Shown here piece by piece: positions 10,310 through 18,283 of a DNA stretch of 42,107 nucleotides. Source of the stretch: Acidobacteriota bacterium (lineage in GTDB: Bacteria > Acidobacteriota > Terriglobia > Terriglobales > Acidobacteriaceae); NCBI GenBank assembly GCA_028876335.1, contig JAGWSG010000232.1, positions 1 through 42,107 of the forward strand, read 5' to 3'. Made by a program: the position numbers and the translations under genes. The notes under the pieces are model-generated. The model did not search any database. It was not told the origin of the DNA and worked only from the letters and a program-made list of their open reading frames with translations. Numbering within the stretch: the first letter of the stretch is position 1; each line of letters starts with the position of its first letter.

Positions 10310-11569
10310 ATGACGATTACTTTGACGAACTTCTTCGGGCTGCTCGGTGGACTTCTCGTCCTCGCCTATCTGGCCAATCGCTTTGCGCACCGCACCCGTG
10401 TCCCGGACGTGATGGTCCTGCTGGTTTGCGGTATTATCCTCGGCCCCGTTCTCCACTGGGTTGATGTAAACAGCTTCCCCAAGTTCATTCGCGGCGTGGG
10501 TACGCTGGCTCTCATTCTGATTCTTTTCGCAGCTGGGCTTGAACTCGACCTGCGCCGAGCGCGCAAGCAGTTCCTCGCGGGCACGCTGCTTGCCATCGTC
10601 AGTTACGCACTCACCATGGAAGTCGTTCATCTGCTCTGCATGTGGTATCTGCATATGAGTCGCATGGCGTCTTTGCTGGCTGCTGCGGCGCTGGCCTGTA
10701 TGAGTGGTTCCATCGTCCTGCCCATCCTGGACCAGATGCGCATTCGCGACGAAGTCAAAACAACCCTCGTCATCGAATCGGCGTTTGGCGATGGCCTCGG
10801 AGCGCTTGTCGTCGGTGTGCTCCTCAGTCTCATCGCAAGCGGCGCAAACAGTGATACCAGCGGTGGAACCATCCTGAGCGGAATGCTTACCGAGTTTTTA
10901 TTCCGCTTCGCTCTTGCCTTTGTCATTGGCGTTGTCAGCGGATACTTATGGGCACGTCTGCTGCCTAAAATCTCCAATCGGCAATTCTGGCAGGTGCTCA
11001 CCTTTGGAGCGGTGCTGATTATTTATTCCGGAACGCATGCCATCGGTGGCAGTGACCTGTTTGCTGTGATGGTCTTTGGCGCTACATTGACAAGCGTGCT
11101 CGGCCCGGAAAGTTTCTGGCGCGATCTGGAAGTCGACTTCAACGTTACAGACGAAAGCAGCCAGATTCATTCGTTCCACTCAGAGCTGGCATTCCTTGTG
11201 CGCAACTTCTTCTTCGTAATGCTCGGGGCTTCCATTCAGTTCCGCGGACTGCAGGAGCAACTCATCCCCAGTCTTGAAATCCTGGCAGTCATCCTCCTCG
11301 CACGTCTCATTGCAGTGCAGTTCAGCCGCATCGCATGGCGCGGACTTGCCTGGCGCGAACAGGAGTTGGCCACCACCCTCATCCCGCGCGGCCTCATCAC
11401 CGCTGTTCTCGGGCTGGAAGCACTTAACGCCATGCCGCAGGATTTGCACTTCTTTCCGTCGCTCATCTTCGCTCTCATCCTGCTCACCAACGGCCTTGGT
11501 CTCGTTGCCACTTTCCGCGCCAAGGCCGTCGAGCCTGAAGCGGATACGCGGCCGGCGATGCAAGCGTAG
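10310..11569 (+). CDS. Monovalent cation/proton antiporter (CPA family, NhaP-like)
   Basis: Inner-membrane protein of 419 residues with about 11-12 hydrophobic helices across its whole length, expected to exchange Na+ or K+ for H+. The helix motif ESAFGDGLGA near residue 157 matches the ion-binding ES..D region of CPA1-type exchangers, and LILFAAGLELD and FFFVMLGAS are characteristic helix motifs. There is no C-terminal TrkA_N/RCK domain, so it is a minimal transporter. A GGAG Shine-Dalgarno lies just before the ATG. It stands alone, divergent from the GH54 gene and convergent with the secretin gene. CPA1 versus CPA2 and the ion preference cannot be settled by eye. Confidence 0.85.
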   Translation: MTITLTNFFGLLGGLLVLAYLANRFAHRTRVPDVMVLLVCGIILGPVLHWVDVNSFPKFIRGVGTLALILILFAAGLELDLRRARKQFLAGTLLAIVSYALTMEVVHLLCMWYLHMSRMASLLAAAALACMSGSIVLPILDQMRIRDEVKTTLVIESAFGDGLGALVVGVLLSLIASGANSDTSGGTILSGMLTEFLFRFALAFVIGVVSGYLWARLLPKISNRQFWQVLTFGAVLIIYSGTHAIGGSDLFAVMVFGATLTSVLGPESFWRDLEVDFNVTDESSQIHSFHSELAFLVRNFFFVMLGASIQFRGLQEQLIPSLEILAVILLARLIAVQFSRIAWRGLAWREQELATTLIPRGLITAVLGLEALNAMPQDLHFFPSLIFALILLTNGLGLVATFRAKAVEPEADTRPAMQA

Positions 11570-11641
11570 AGCGCTTGAATGCCACGCGCCTCAAAGCAGA
11601 ATTTTCGCTTCGACATGAAAAATGAGCAGGAGGTACGCGCT

Positions 11642-11728
11642 ATGAGGATGCCGCGTGTATCAGCCTTGGCTGTTCTAATTGCCTGCGCGGTCCACACGCA
11701 TCATCGGTGTGTGCCCGGCAGACTGTAA
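11642..11728 (+). CDS. Possible 28-residue signal-peptide-like ORF, probably a gene remnant
   Basis: An AGGAGGT Shine-Dalgarno sits 8-9 nt before an ATG opening a 28-codon frame with a basic start, a hydrophobic core (ALAVLIACAV) and a basic, Cys/His-containing tail. It resembles a lone signal peptide or lipoprotein leader. It overlaps the 3' end of the secretin gene on the opposite strand by about 50 nt. It could be a real small membrane peptide, the 5' stub of a deleted exported protein, or chance; I favour a stub. No homologue recognised. Confidence 0.25.
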   Translation: MRMPRVSALAVLIACAVHTHHRCVPGRL

Positions 11729-13582
11729 CCCGCGAATCACATGCGGCGTAATCACGATGATCAGCGTTGCATAGTCTTTCTGGTTGGTTTTGTTGGTGAC
11801 ATCGTTCATACCGGGTATCTCGGAAAGCCCCGGTACGCCGCTGATTGCGCGGCTCTCCTGCTCACTCAGCTCGCTGGCAAGCACCACAGCCGCGCCATCC
11901 TTCACTTGCACCACACCGGAGTATGCGCGATTGTTCAGGACCGGCATTCCGTTGATCGACGAGCCCGCAAGCGCCGTCAATTTGTAGTCCAGCGTGAGCG
12001 CCACGTTGCCGCTACGCATGACCCTGGGCCGCGCCTTGAGTGTGAGGCCAAGGTCCTGGTACTGGATTTGCGGTATTGACTGGGCCGCCGAAGTGAGAGA
12101 AGAGAGCAGGGAACTGAGACTGCTGGAAGTGCCCGGCAGTGTCAGGCCCGGAATGTTGATGCCATTGTTCGAGAGGCTCGAGTAGGAGGACGTCTCAATG
12201 GGATAGCGAAAGCCACTGCGAAAGGTCCCGTCCTCGTCGTCACCCAGGCGCAGTTGAATGTCGTCCAGTTGGCGCGACTTGGAAGAGTTCAGCGCAAGAT
12301 TCAGCTTGGCAGGCCCCGGGGACAGGCCGGACAGCGTCAACCCCCCGCCAAACAACACAAAGCCGTTCTGAAACAAACTGCTGGACACCTGACCCGATGC
12401 GATCAGAATTCCCAAAATCGCCAGAGGATCATTCGGCGACGCAAGTCCGGACGAAATAATCTCGTCCACCAGGCTCTGGTTTGCTTTCAGTATCTGCTGC
12501 TCTTCAGAGTACACGTTGAATGCAGTCAATTGCTGTGGCGGCGTTATACCCGTGTTCATCCCCTGCGAGTGCGCCAGTTGAATGACGCGCACATTCAGCA
12601 TCACCTGGCTCTTTCCATCCAGCAGCGTGCGCAGCGTTTTATTGAATGCGTCTTCGGTATCGCGCGTGGCGCGTAGCGTCATGGTGCTGGTGGTTTGTGA
12701 AAGCGCAATGTGGGGCACGCCGAATACCGTTCGTGCCAGATTGCCGACATCCTGCAGTTCCTGCGCGCTCAGCCCAGGCAGATAGACCGTCTCCATCTCC
12801 AGCCGTTCAAACTCGCGCCGGTTCGTAGGGGAATCCCGTGCCACCAACGCTCGATGCGGATCCAATGCGACTGAAAACGTGTCTGTCACCATATCCAGCG
12901 CATGCATCGCATTTACATAATTCGCGTAGTCGATATCGAAGCGTACCTGCCGCCGGTTCACACTGCTGTCGAGTGTCGGCTCAATGCCAAACGCGCGATA
13001 CACCTGCTGAATCACCTGCCCCGCATCGGCATGTATATGAAAACTCTTGACTCTCTCGGTCGGCTCAAGCTCTGGCGCGGGGCCAAGCCCGCGACCCGCT
13101 TCGGAATAGATGCCCTGTTCCTCCGGAGCCGTGTCGCGTGACAGTTCATACATGTGCTGCGCAACAAGCGCACTCTGCGGATCGACCGCTCGTGCCTGCC
13201 GCAATGCCGTCACTGCCGCAGTCGAGTCGCCGCGCAAACGGTCTTTGGCAGCCTGCTGCACAAGCTGCGTCACACGATGGCTCTTCGCCACCTCAACCGC
13301 TGCCGCATAATCGGTGTTGCCGGGGTCCAGTGCAGCGGCCTGTTCATACTTCTGCTGGGCCTCCGCGAACTTCTCCGACTCAAACAGCCTGCCCGCTTCC
13401 AGATAAAGATCCAGCGCATGCTTACGGTCGCGGCGGCTGGCCTTTTTCTTGGCCGGTGGAGCGTCGTCCGGTTTTTGACCGGCGGTACTCTGCGTCGTCG
13501 CAGGGCTCTGCTGGGCATGCAACACACATCCGCCACACAGCACACACGCCAGAACCCATGCGATGTGTCCACGTGCCGTCAT
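11675..13582 (-). CDS. TPR protein with C-terminal secretin domain (type II/III secretion, GspD/PilQ family)
   Basis: Exported envelope protein of about 635 residues. The ATG at 13582 gives a signal peptide (MTARGHIAW, then a hydrophobic core ending near GGC/HAQQ) and a 4-nt ATGA overlap with the HAD gene stop; the longer in-frame start at 13630 lies inside that gene. After a basic linker, TPR-like helices rich in A and R (about 50-150) precede short secretin N-domains (about 180-330) and the secretin beta domain (about 430-620), with LTLKARPRV, AAVVLASELSEQES, VPGLSEIPG and IVITPHVI. This order recalls Bacteroidetes/Acidobacteria tight-adherence or type IV pilus-like secretins. No other secretion or pilus gene is nearby, so which machine it serves is unknown. 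Confidence 0.82.
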   Translation of the reverse strand: MTARGHIAWVLACVLCGGCVLHAQQSPATTQSTAGQKPDDAPPAKKKASRRDRKHALDLYLEAGRLFESEKFAEAQQKYEQAAALDPGNTDYAAAVEVAKSHRVTQLVQQAAKDRLRGDSTAAVTALRQARAVDPQSALVAQHMYELSRDTAPEEQGIYSEAGRGLGPAPELEPTERVKSFHIHADAGQVIQQVYRAFGIEPTLDSSVNRRQVRFDIDYANYVNAMHALDMVTDTFSVALDPHRALVARDSPTNRREFERLEMETVYLPGLSAQELQDVGNLARTVFGVPHIALSQTTSTMTLRATRDTEDAFNKTLRTLLDGKSQVMLNVRVIQLAHSQGMNTGITPPQQLTAFNVYSEEQQILKANQSLVDEIISSGLASPNDPLAILGILIASGQVSSSLFQNGFVLFGGGLTLSGLSPGPAKLNLALNSSKSRQLDDIQLRLGDDEDGTFRSGFRYPIETSSYSSLSNNGINIPGLTLPGTSSSLSSLLSSLTSAAQSIPQIQYQDLGLTLKARPRVMRSGNVALTLDYKLTALAGSSINGMPVLNNRAYSGVVQVKDGAAVVLASELSEQESRAISGVPGLSEIPGMNDVTNKTNQKDYATLIIVITPHVIRGLQSAGHTPMMRVDRAGN

Positions 13583-14316
13583 GGCCGTGTCACGCTCGCG
13601 GCAAGCAGATCGGCCAGCGATGAAGCGCATACTTCAGGCCTGTATTCGGCCAGTTGTTCAAAGGAGTAGTGTCCGGTGGCCACCGCAATGACAGGCAGCC
13701 CGTTGGCGTGGGCCGCGGCAATGTCGCGCGGCGTGTCGCCCACCACGCATACGGATGCATCAGCACCCGCCATCTCGCGCGCTTTTTCGGTGGCCTTCGC
13801 AATCAGCTCTGCGCGGTCCGGGTAGTGGTCGCTGAAGCCGCCGAAGCGGAACCACTCGCGCAGTCCAGCGGCCTCAATCTTGATCCACCCAATCGCTTCC
13901 AGATTGCCCGTGGCCACGCCCAGCAGCGCACCCCGCTCCGCCAGGTGCTTCAGCGTCTCGGTAATCCCAGGCATAAGGATGGGGTCCAGTTCGCCGCGAC
14001 GCTCTTCCACGCTGGCGCACATGGCCGCCCGGATGGCCGCCACCTGCGGTTCCAGAGAATCGTCCTCAATGCCCGCCTGACGGCATGCCTCGCGCAGAAT
14101 GCCAGTGTCCGTATTGCCGTGGATCGGCACGCCCGCCAGAGACACCTCAATGCCCATGGCGCGCTGCACACCAATCGCAACCGACTCATAGTGCACCCGG
14201 TCGCGGCTGCGCAGCAGTGTGCCGTCAATGTCGAACAGATAGGCGTTCTGCCCATCCCACACAAAGTGCGGGTCCACTGCGATTCGTATCTCGTTGTTGT
14301 ACTGAATCGTCTGCAT
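13579..14316 (-). CDS. HAD-superfamily hydrolase (phosphoglycolate phosphatase-like)
   Basis: Cytoplasmic phosphatase of 245 residues. The nucleophile motif YLFDIDGTLL carries D29 and D31; a helical cap domain follows (about 40-120), then VATGN (motif II), a lysine-containing region and CVVGDTPRDIAAA (motif IV). The cap and motifs fit the phosphoglycolate phosphatase/beta-phosphoglucomutase branch of HAD enzymes, but the natural substrate cannot be read from sequence. It sits 28 nt after the Fis-like gene and overlaps the secretin gene by 4 nt, so the three are probably co-transcribed and the last two translationally coupled. Confidence 0.85.
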   Translation of the reverse strand: MQTIQYNNEIRIAVDPHFVWDGQNAYLFDIDGTLLRSRDRVHYESVAIGVQRAMGIEVSLAGVPIHGNTDTGILREACRQAGIEDDSLEPQVAAIRAAMCASVEERRGELDPILMPGITETLKHLAERGALLGVATGNLEAIGWIKIEAAGLREWFRFGGFSDHYPDRAELIAKATEKAREMAGADASVCVVGDTPRDIAAAHANGLPVIAVATGHYSFEQLAEYRPEVCASSLADLLAASVTRP

Positions 14317-14344
14317 GCCTCAGGCGTACGGCTTGGCCTCGGGC

Positions 14345-14641
14345 TTATCCCTGACGGAATCCCGGGCGAACCATCGCTCCATATACAGGACGTTCGCTGC
14401 GCGGCGGACGCTTGAGGCAGGCGCGCACTTCGGCAAGGCTCAGTCCAAGTTCGGCCATCGTGCGGCTCAATGTGTTGCGGTGGATGCCGAGTTCATCGGC
14501 CGTTTTGCACTGGTTGCCCCGGTTCGCGATCAGTACTTCGCGTAGATACTGCTTCTTGAACTCCCGCACGGCATCTTCGTATCGAACACCGCTTGAGTGC
14601 ATTTGCGTCACCAGGTTATCCAGTTCTCTTCTCACGTCCAC
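14345..14641 (-). CDS. Small Fis-type helix-turn-helix DNA-binding protein
   Basis: A 98-residue basic protein with a helix (about 27-40) and a Fis-family HTH_8 motif (about 40-68): EFKKQYLREVL, then NQCKTADELGIHRNTLSRTM, the recognition-helix pattern seen in Fis and at the C-terminus of NtrC-type regulators. There is no receiver or AAA+ domain, so it is a free-standing DNA-binding protein; N-terminal residues could form the Fis dimerisation helices. The start is uncertain between GTG codons at 14641 and 14635; an AGAGG sequence fits the second. Its place between cvpA and a HAD phosphatase suggests an autoregulated or nucleoid-type role, which is inference. Confidence 0.75.
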   Translation of the reverse strand: MDVRRELDNLVTQMHSSGVRYEDAVREFKKQYLREVLIANRGNQCKTADELGIHRNTLSRTMAELGLSLAEVRACLKRPPRSERPVYGAMVRPGFRQG

Positions 14642-14696
14642 CTCTTGCTCTTACTAATTTGCCACATCGGAGCGGGGGCTGCGTCCGAAAAATCTC

Positions 14697-15248
14697 TTAT
14701 CGTGGTCGTTGATTCTGATGCATCCATTCCGGAGTGCGTTCTTCCAGCCTCTGCAATGCTGTCCGTACGCGTGTACTCAACCCTTCTGGGCTCACGTGTG
14801 TGCTCAGGTGGCAGGCGCCAAAAAAGTAACGCGGCAACCTTGATTCGGTCAACCACTGTGTTTGGGGTAGGAACGCCACGGTCACCCAAACGCACAGCAC
14901 CAACAGTAACGCACCCTGCACCAATCCGAATACCGCGCCGCCCAAACGGTCCAGGCAGCCAAGCCCCACCTTCTCTATCGCCTTGGCCAGAATGTAGCCC
15001 GTAAGGTGCGCACCCACCATCACTACAAGTGCAATCAATACAAACGAAACCACGTCCGCAGCCGACTCATTATGGACGAACGTGAGCAGGTGTGCCACGC
15101 GCACGTAATTCCACGCCGCAAGCAGTAACCCCGCCAGCAAACCACCCAGCCCGAAAACCGACCGGAAGAACCCGCGAGCCAGCCCGGCAATGGCGGAAAT
15201 CGCAAGCACCAAAATAAAAATCCAGTCCACCAGGCTCAGGCTGCTCAA
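14697..15248 (-). CDS. CvpA family membrane protein
   Basis: Inner-membrane protein of about 183 residues with four predicted helices: about 5-25, 28-45, 65-90 and 100-125, with the CvpA pattern DWIFILVLAISAIAGLARGFF near the N-terminus. CvpA relatives are linked to colicin V production in E. coli and, more generally, to envelope homeostasis; the molecular role is unclear. I choose the TTG at 15248 because a GGGGAG Shine-Dalgarno lies 7 nt before it and the family starts just before the DW/DI motif; the longer TTG at 15272 lacks a site. It follows purC by 79 nt. In enterobacteria cvpA precedes purF, so a purine-gene neighbourhood is a recurring theme. Confidence 0.82.
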   Translation of the reverse strand: MSSLSLVDWIFILVLAISAIAGLARGFFRSVFGLGGLLAGLLLAAWNYVRVAHLLTFVHNESAADVVSFVLIALVVMVGAHLTGYILAKAIEKVGLGCLDRLGGAVFGLVQGALLLVLCVWVTVAFLPQTQWLTESRLPRYFFGACHLSTHVSPEGLSTRVRTALQRLEERTPEWMHQNQRPR

Positions 15249-15327
15249 ACTTTCTTCTCCCCAAAAACTCAATCACTCGTCGGATGCACTCTCTGCAAGG
15301 GCAAGTTGCTTGCGGTGCGATTGTCAC

Positions 15328-16224
15328 TCAGTCGATGCGCAAATCGCGCCCCGTGAGCCTTCTATAGGCTTCCAGATACTTGGCCTGTGTGCGCTCCACC
15401 ACTTCGGGCGGCAGGCTTGGCGCCGGGGCCTGCTTGTTCCAGTGGATGCTCTCCAGGTAATCGCGCACAAACTGCTTGTCGAACGAAGGCTGCGCGCCGC
15501 CCGGCGACCACAATGACCGCTCCCAGAAGCGCGACGAGTCTGGAGTCAGCACTTCATCGGCCAGCACAATCCCGTCTGCCGTTCTGCCAAACTCAAATTT
15601 TGTGTCGGCCAGGATCAATCCGTTCACTTCCGCGTGCTCAGCAGCCACCTGATAAATGCGCAGCGTCAGTTTGCGCAGTTGAGCTGCATCTTCCGCCCCT
15701 ACCAACGTCTCCATGTGTTCGTAGGAAATATTCTCATCGTGTGCGCCGTCCTGGCTCTTCGTCGCCGGCGTAAAAATGGCTCTGGGCAATCGCGAGCCAT
15801 CCAGCAGCCCTTCCGGCAGTTCAATGCCGCACACCGTGCGCCGCGCCTTGTATTCCTTCCAGCCCGAGCCGGCCAGATATCCGCGCGCCACACACTCCAC
15901 CGGAAACATCTCCGCCCGCTTCACCAGCATGGAGCGGCCTTCCAGTTGATCGCGATACGCCTGCAGCTCCGCCGGATACTCGTCCACATTCGCTGTCAGA
16001 ATATGGTTCGGCACCACGTCCTTCAGCAAATCGAACCAGAAAAGCGAAATCTGCGTCAGGATGATGCCTTTGCCCGGAATTCCCGAGCCCAGCACATGAT
16101 CGAATGCCGAAATCCGGTCCGTCGCCACCATCAGCAGCGCGTCGCCTACTGCGTACAAATCACGGACTTTTCCTCGTCCGAGCAAGGGAATAACGCCCAG
16201 ATCTGTTTTCAATAACGCTGTCAT
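15328..16224 (-). CDS. purC: Phosphoribosylaminoimidazole-succinocarboxamide synthase
   Basis: Cytoplasmic enzyme of de novo purine synthesis joining CAIR and L-aspartate with ATP to give SAICAR. The 298-residue length is that of the longer SAICAR synthase branch. Visible landmarks are GRGKVRDLYAV and ATDRISAFDH near the N-terminus (ATP-binding lobe), the central VKRAEMFPVECVARGYLAGSG, and LADTKFEFG with LADEVLTPDSSRFW in the C-terminal lobe. The ATG at 16224 has an AAGGAA Shine-Dalgarno 8 nt upstream. It heads the minus-strand run purC-cvpA-Fis-like-HAD-secretin. I saw no purine or ZTP riboswitch in its leader; the plus-strand side of the upstream region holds a structured element. Confidence 0.95.
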   Translation of the reverse strand: MTALLKTDLGVIPLLGRGKVRDLYAVGDALLMVATDRISAFDHVLGSGIPGKGIILTQISLFWFDLLKDVVPNHILTANVDEYPAELQAYRDQLEGRSMLVKRAEMFPVECVARGYLAGSGWKEYKARRTVCGIELPEGLLDGSRLPRAIFTPATKSQDGAHDENISYEHMETLVGAEDAAQLRKLTLRIYQVAAEHAEVNGLILADTKFEFGRTADGIVLADEVLTPDSSRFWERSLWSPGGAQPSFDKQFVRDYLESIHWNKQAPAPSLPPEVVERTQAKYLEAYRRLTGRDLRID

Positions 16225-16354
16225 GGAGTGATTTCCTTGGACTGGTACCTGAAGCTCCGATTCTCAAGCCCCCGCCAAGCTTTGTCAACGAAGCCTTCCC
16301 AATCCGGAGACGCGACGTGCTTTGTCCCAATCTGAACTCAAATTACTGCCCTGT

Positions 16355-16615
16355 GATGGCGGTCACGGACGGAGGTTTGAGCATGGGGGGAAACTGAACT
16401 CGTCATCAAGGCTTGGGAGCAAATTAATAGCCCCTTCGAGCCGGCTGGCACGAAGCTGCAGTGGAAAGGGGAAGCCGCCGCACGCTTCGTAATAGTAAAG
16501 GTGCCCAGTAGCCGCGTGATACCGACCTCCATCGCCGGCTACTGGCCCTGCTAAATATTTCTTGTGAGTAAGGCAAGCGCCTCCGAAGTGACGGATTCCT
16601 TCGGAGGCCTTTTTT
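16355..16615 (+). ncRNA. Candidate structured non-coding RNA ending in an intrinsic terminator
   Basis: Between purC and the methyltransferase the plus strand holds a non-coding stretch with long-range pairing. GATGGCGGTC (16355-16364) pairs with GACCTCCATC (16525-16534) in 9 of 10 positions, closing a domain of about 180 nt. Inside, GGCU/AGCC and GGCAC/GUGCC can form a stem capped by a strong hairpin, CGAAGC (16451-16456) with GCTTCG (16484-16489) extended by further pairs. A canonical terminator follows, with no coding gene between. Size, single long hairpin shape and a purine-gene neighbour recall 6S RNA (its cyanobacterial gene lies near purK), but I could not match a consensus. tmRNA, RNase P and SRP signatures are absent. 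Function unknown. Confidence 0.35.
16579..16615 (+). terminator. Intrinsic terminator at end of the candidate RNA
   Basis: Perfect 10-bp stem GCCTCCGAAG / CTTCGGAGGC (16579-16588, 16599-16608) with a 10-nt loop, then CTTTTTTG. The T-run is only on the plus strand, so it terminates plus-strand transcription, although no plus-strand coding gene lies upstream for about 5 kb. Confidence 0.88.
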
Positions 16616-16774
16616 GTCTGTCTGCGCATGTCTTCTCAATTCGACAAGATAATGTCGGTGTCTCCTGCAGGATTGCGGTCCCACTGTTTCAGACAAAAGC
16701 GCGTTGTATACCATGGCACGCCAGAATCGGCCCAGATGCTCCGTCGCAGGAATTCTGCGCTAGACTCCAAATGC

Positions 16775-17674
16775 ATGCTTACTGTCAATTCTTGTGTGAT
16801 TTGCGAGAGCAGGATCGAGCTCGTGAAGAAGGCCTTGATTGCGCCGTTCCTGGCCCAGCGAATTTGGAATCGTCAGGCATTTGAAATAGACCTTGTTCGA
16901 TGCACATCCTGTGGATTCAGTTTTTATAATCCGCGGCTCGAGGACTCTGAACTCGCCCGTCTCTATAGCGGATACAGATTGAACGAGTACTTCGAAGCTC
17001 GTCATTCGAACGAGCCGTGGTACACGTCCAAAATGAATGCTGGACTCGCATCGCCAGAATCGTACACGCATCGCCGCAAACTGCTGGCTGAGATTCTCCG
17101 CCCACACCTTGCAGGAAGGAAAATTCGGAAGGTGCTCGATCATGGTGGGGACAGAGGAGACCTCGTAGCCAGTTTGATCGACGGGGCAGAAGCGTACGTC
17201 TTCGATATCTCAGGTGTGAAACCGGCGGACGGCGTTCTGTCCGTCTCTGACCCCTCACAATGCGAAGCTGACCTGACGATCAATAGCAATGTTCTTGAGC
17301 ATGTGGGATTTCCGGTGAGTGTTGGCCGAAGCATCTTCCGTAGCGTCCGCGAAGGCAGCCTCGTCTTTCTTGAGGTCCCGTGCGAAAATCCGGCTGCTCT
17401 TTCCCGCATTGCCAGAAGAGTTGCTCAGATCGGTCTGCTGGCAATTCTGCGTCCCTCAAAATTCCTTCGGCTCCTGTCACCAAAGGCTCTTTACCTCATG
17501 CATGAACACATCAATTACTTCACTCTCAGCTCGCTTGAAAAGCTAACTCAAATCTGCGGCGGAAGAATCATCGCATCGGGGCTATACAGTTCTTCCGGCG
17601 CAGGCGGAACAGCGGATATTGGGTGGACTCTCAGCGAGCGCGGTTCCAGCGCGATGCCGGCAACCGAGTATTGA
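16775..17674 (+). CDS. Class I SAM-dependent methyltransferase with N-terminal zinc-ribbon-like cysteines
   Basis: Protein of 299 residues. Two CxxC pairs at the N-terminus (C7/C10 and C43/C46, CTSCG) form a likely zinc ribbon, followed by YNPRL and YSGY motifs common to sugar or cell-surface methyltransferases of the Methyltransf_23 type. The SAM-binding glycine loop is degenerate (VLDHGGDRGDL, about 136-146), and NSNVLEHV matches the post-motif found in this group; EHINYFT also recurs. I choose the ATG at 16775: the earlier in-frame ATG at 16628 would add 49 residues without family features and begin almost on the terminator. Substrate is unknown; related enzymes often modify nucleotide sugars or lipids. 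It stands alone in an accessory-looking stretch. Confidence 0.7.
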   Translation: MLTVNSCVICESRIELVKKALIAPFLAQRIWNRQAFEIDLVRCTSCGFSFYNPRLEDSELARLYSGYRLNEYFEARHSNEPWYTSKMNAGLASPESYTHRRKLLAEILRPHLAGRKIRKVLDHGGDRGDLVASLIDGAEAYVFDISGVKPADGVLSVSDPSQCEADLTINSNVLEHVGFPVSVGRSIFRSVREGSLVFLEVPCENPAALSRIARRVAQIGLLAILRPSKFLRLLSPKALYLMHEHINYFTLSSLEKLTQICGGRIIASGLYSSSGAGGTADIGWTLSERGSSAMPATEY

Positions 17675-17969
17675 GCTTCCGCCTCGGTGACTGGAAGGTT
17701 TGACACTAAATTGTCCCAAGATCCGCTCTGGCCGTCGGCTGGTCTCCAGGTTGCTCTCTGCTATTTACGGCCTTCAGCAGTGAAGCCATCTCCTGCGAGG
17801 GATAAACGAGCGCCAGCTTCAATCAACGCTTGCTGAAGATTTGTTGTCTAAGGTGCACACTACAACTGGTCTCATAAATCTCGACGGTCATTTCCGCTTG
17901 AGCATGGCACCCAACAAAAAGGCGGGTTCAATGTACTGCGCGAGTCAGTGAAGATCATTGATGAGATCA

Positions 17970-18214
17970 GTTCTGGTCTCACGCGAGCCTTGCTTCAGTT
18001 CGAGGGTGTCTGGCCCGACAGCCAACTGCTTTCAACTCAAATACGCGCCCTCAAGTCCTTTGGAATCGAATATGCTCCCGGACAACTGTTTAGCAAGGTT
18101 ATTGATATCAAGACTATAGAGCTAGAGGAAAACTTTATCATGATCCGCGAATGCACTCACTTCATGCCCAGTGGGAAATACTGCCGCCCGATTGCTATGC
18201 GCAACAACGCATGA
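17970..18214 (+). repeat. Diverged paralogous locus, copy 1 (leader plus broken small gene)
   Basis: This stretch aligns with 22330-22560 in the same orientation. Shared blocks: CTGGTCTCA plus TTGCTTCAGTT, then AAGTCCTTTGGAATC near 18053, ATCAAGACTATAGA near 18106 and the first codons of the small Cys/His gene. Spacing between blocks is kept within a few nucleotides. The leader can be read as a frame (from GTG 17948) that runs into the small gene in frame here, but out of frame in copy 2. The preceding 17675-17947 holds no gene I can support. Confidence 0.7.
18140..18214 (+). pseudogene. Truncated copy of the Cys/His-rich small protein gene
   Basis: ATG with an AGAGGA Shine-Dalgarno opens MIRECTHFMPSGKYC and ends after 24 residues, where the intact paralogue at 22501 continues to its third cysteine and histidine (LCYFH). 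The break therefore removes half of the putative metal site. The truncation point is immediately followed by the terminator of the Oar-like receptor gene, suggesting loss of the 3' part when the neighbouring DNA was joined. Confidence 0.6.
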
Positions 18215-18218
18215 AAAT

Positions 18219-18260
18219 GCCCGCACCGGCAGGCCGAAACTTCCGGCTGACGATGCGGGC
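18219..18260 (-). terminator. Terminator of the Oar-like receptor gene
   Basis: Outer stem GCCCGCA / TGCGGGC (18219-18225, 18254-18260) with further inner pairing of CAG and CCG with CGG and CTG. On the minus strand it is followed by ATTTTC, 24 nt after the receptor stop codon, giving a plausible intrinsic terminator. Confidence 0.7.
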
Positions 18261-18283
18261 TGGTGATTGCTTGCGGCTAAACC

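Noticed and set aside
16338-16620. tmRNA, RNase P RNA, SRP RNA or a T-box/purine riboswitch
   Set aside because: None of the hallmark motifs was found (tRNA-like ends, RNase P core, the CAGGTCCGGAAGGAAGCAGC loop, T-box GGUGGNACCGCG), and the terminator points away from purC.
17948-18214. 88-codon frame as one intact protein gene
   Set aside because: Its last 24 codons match the start of the intact small gene including that gene's own ribosome-binding site, so the fusion of leader and gene frames is likely accidental in this broken copy.
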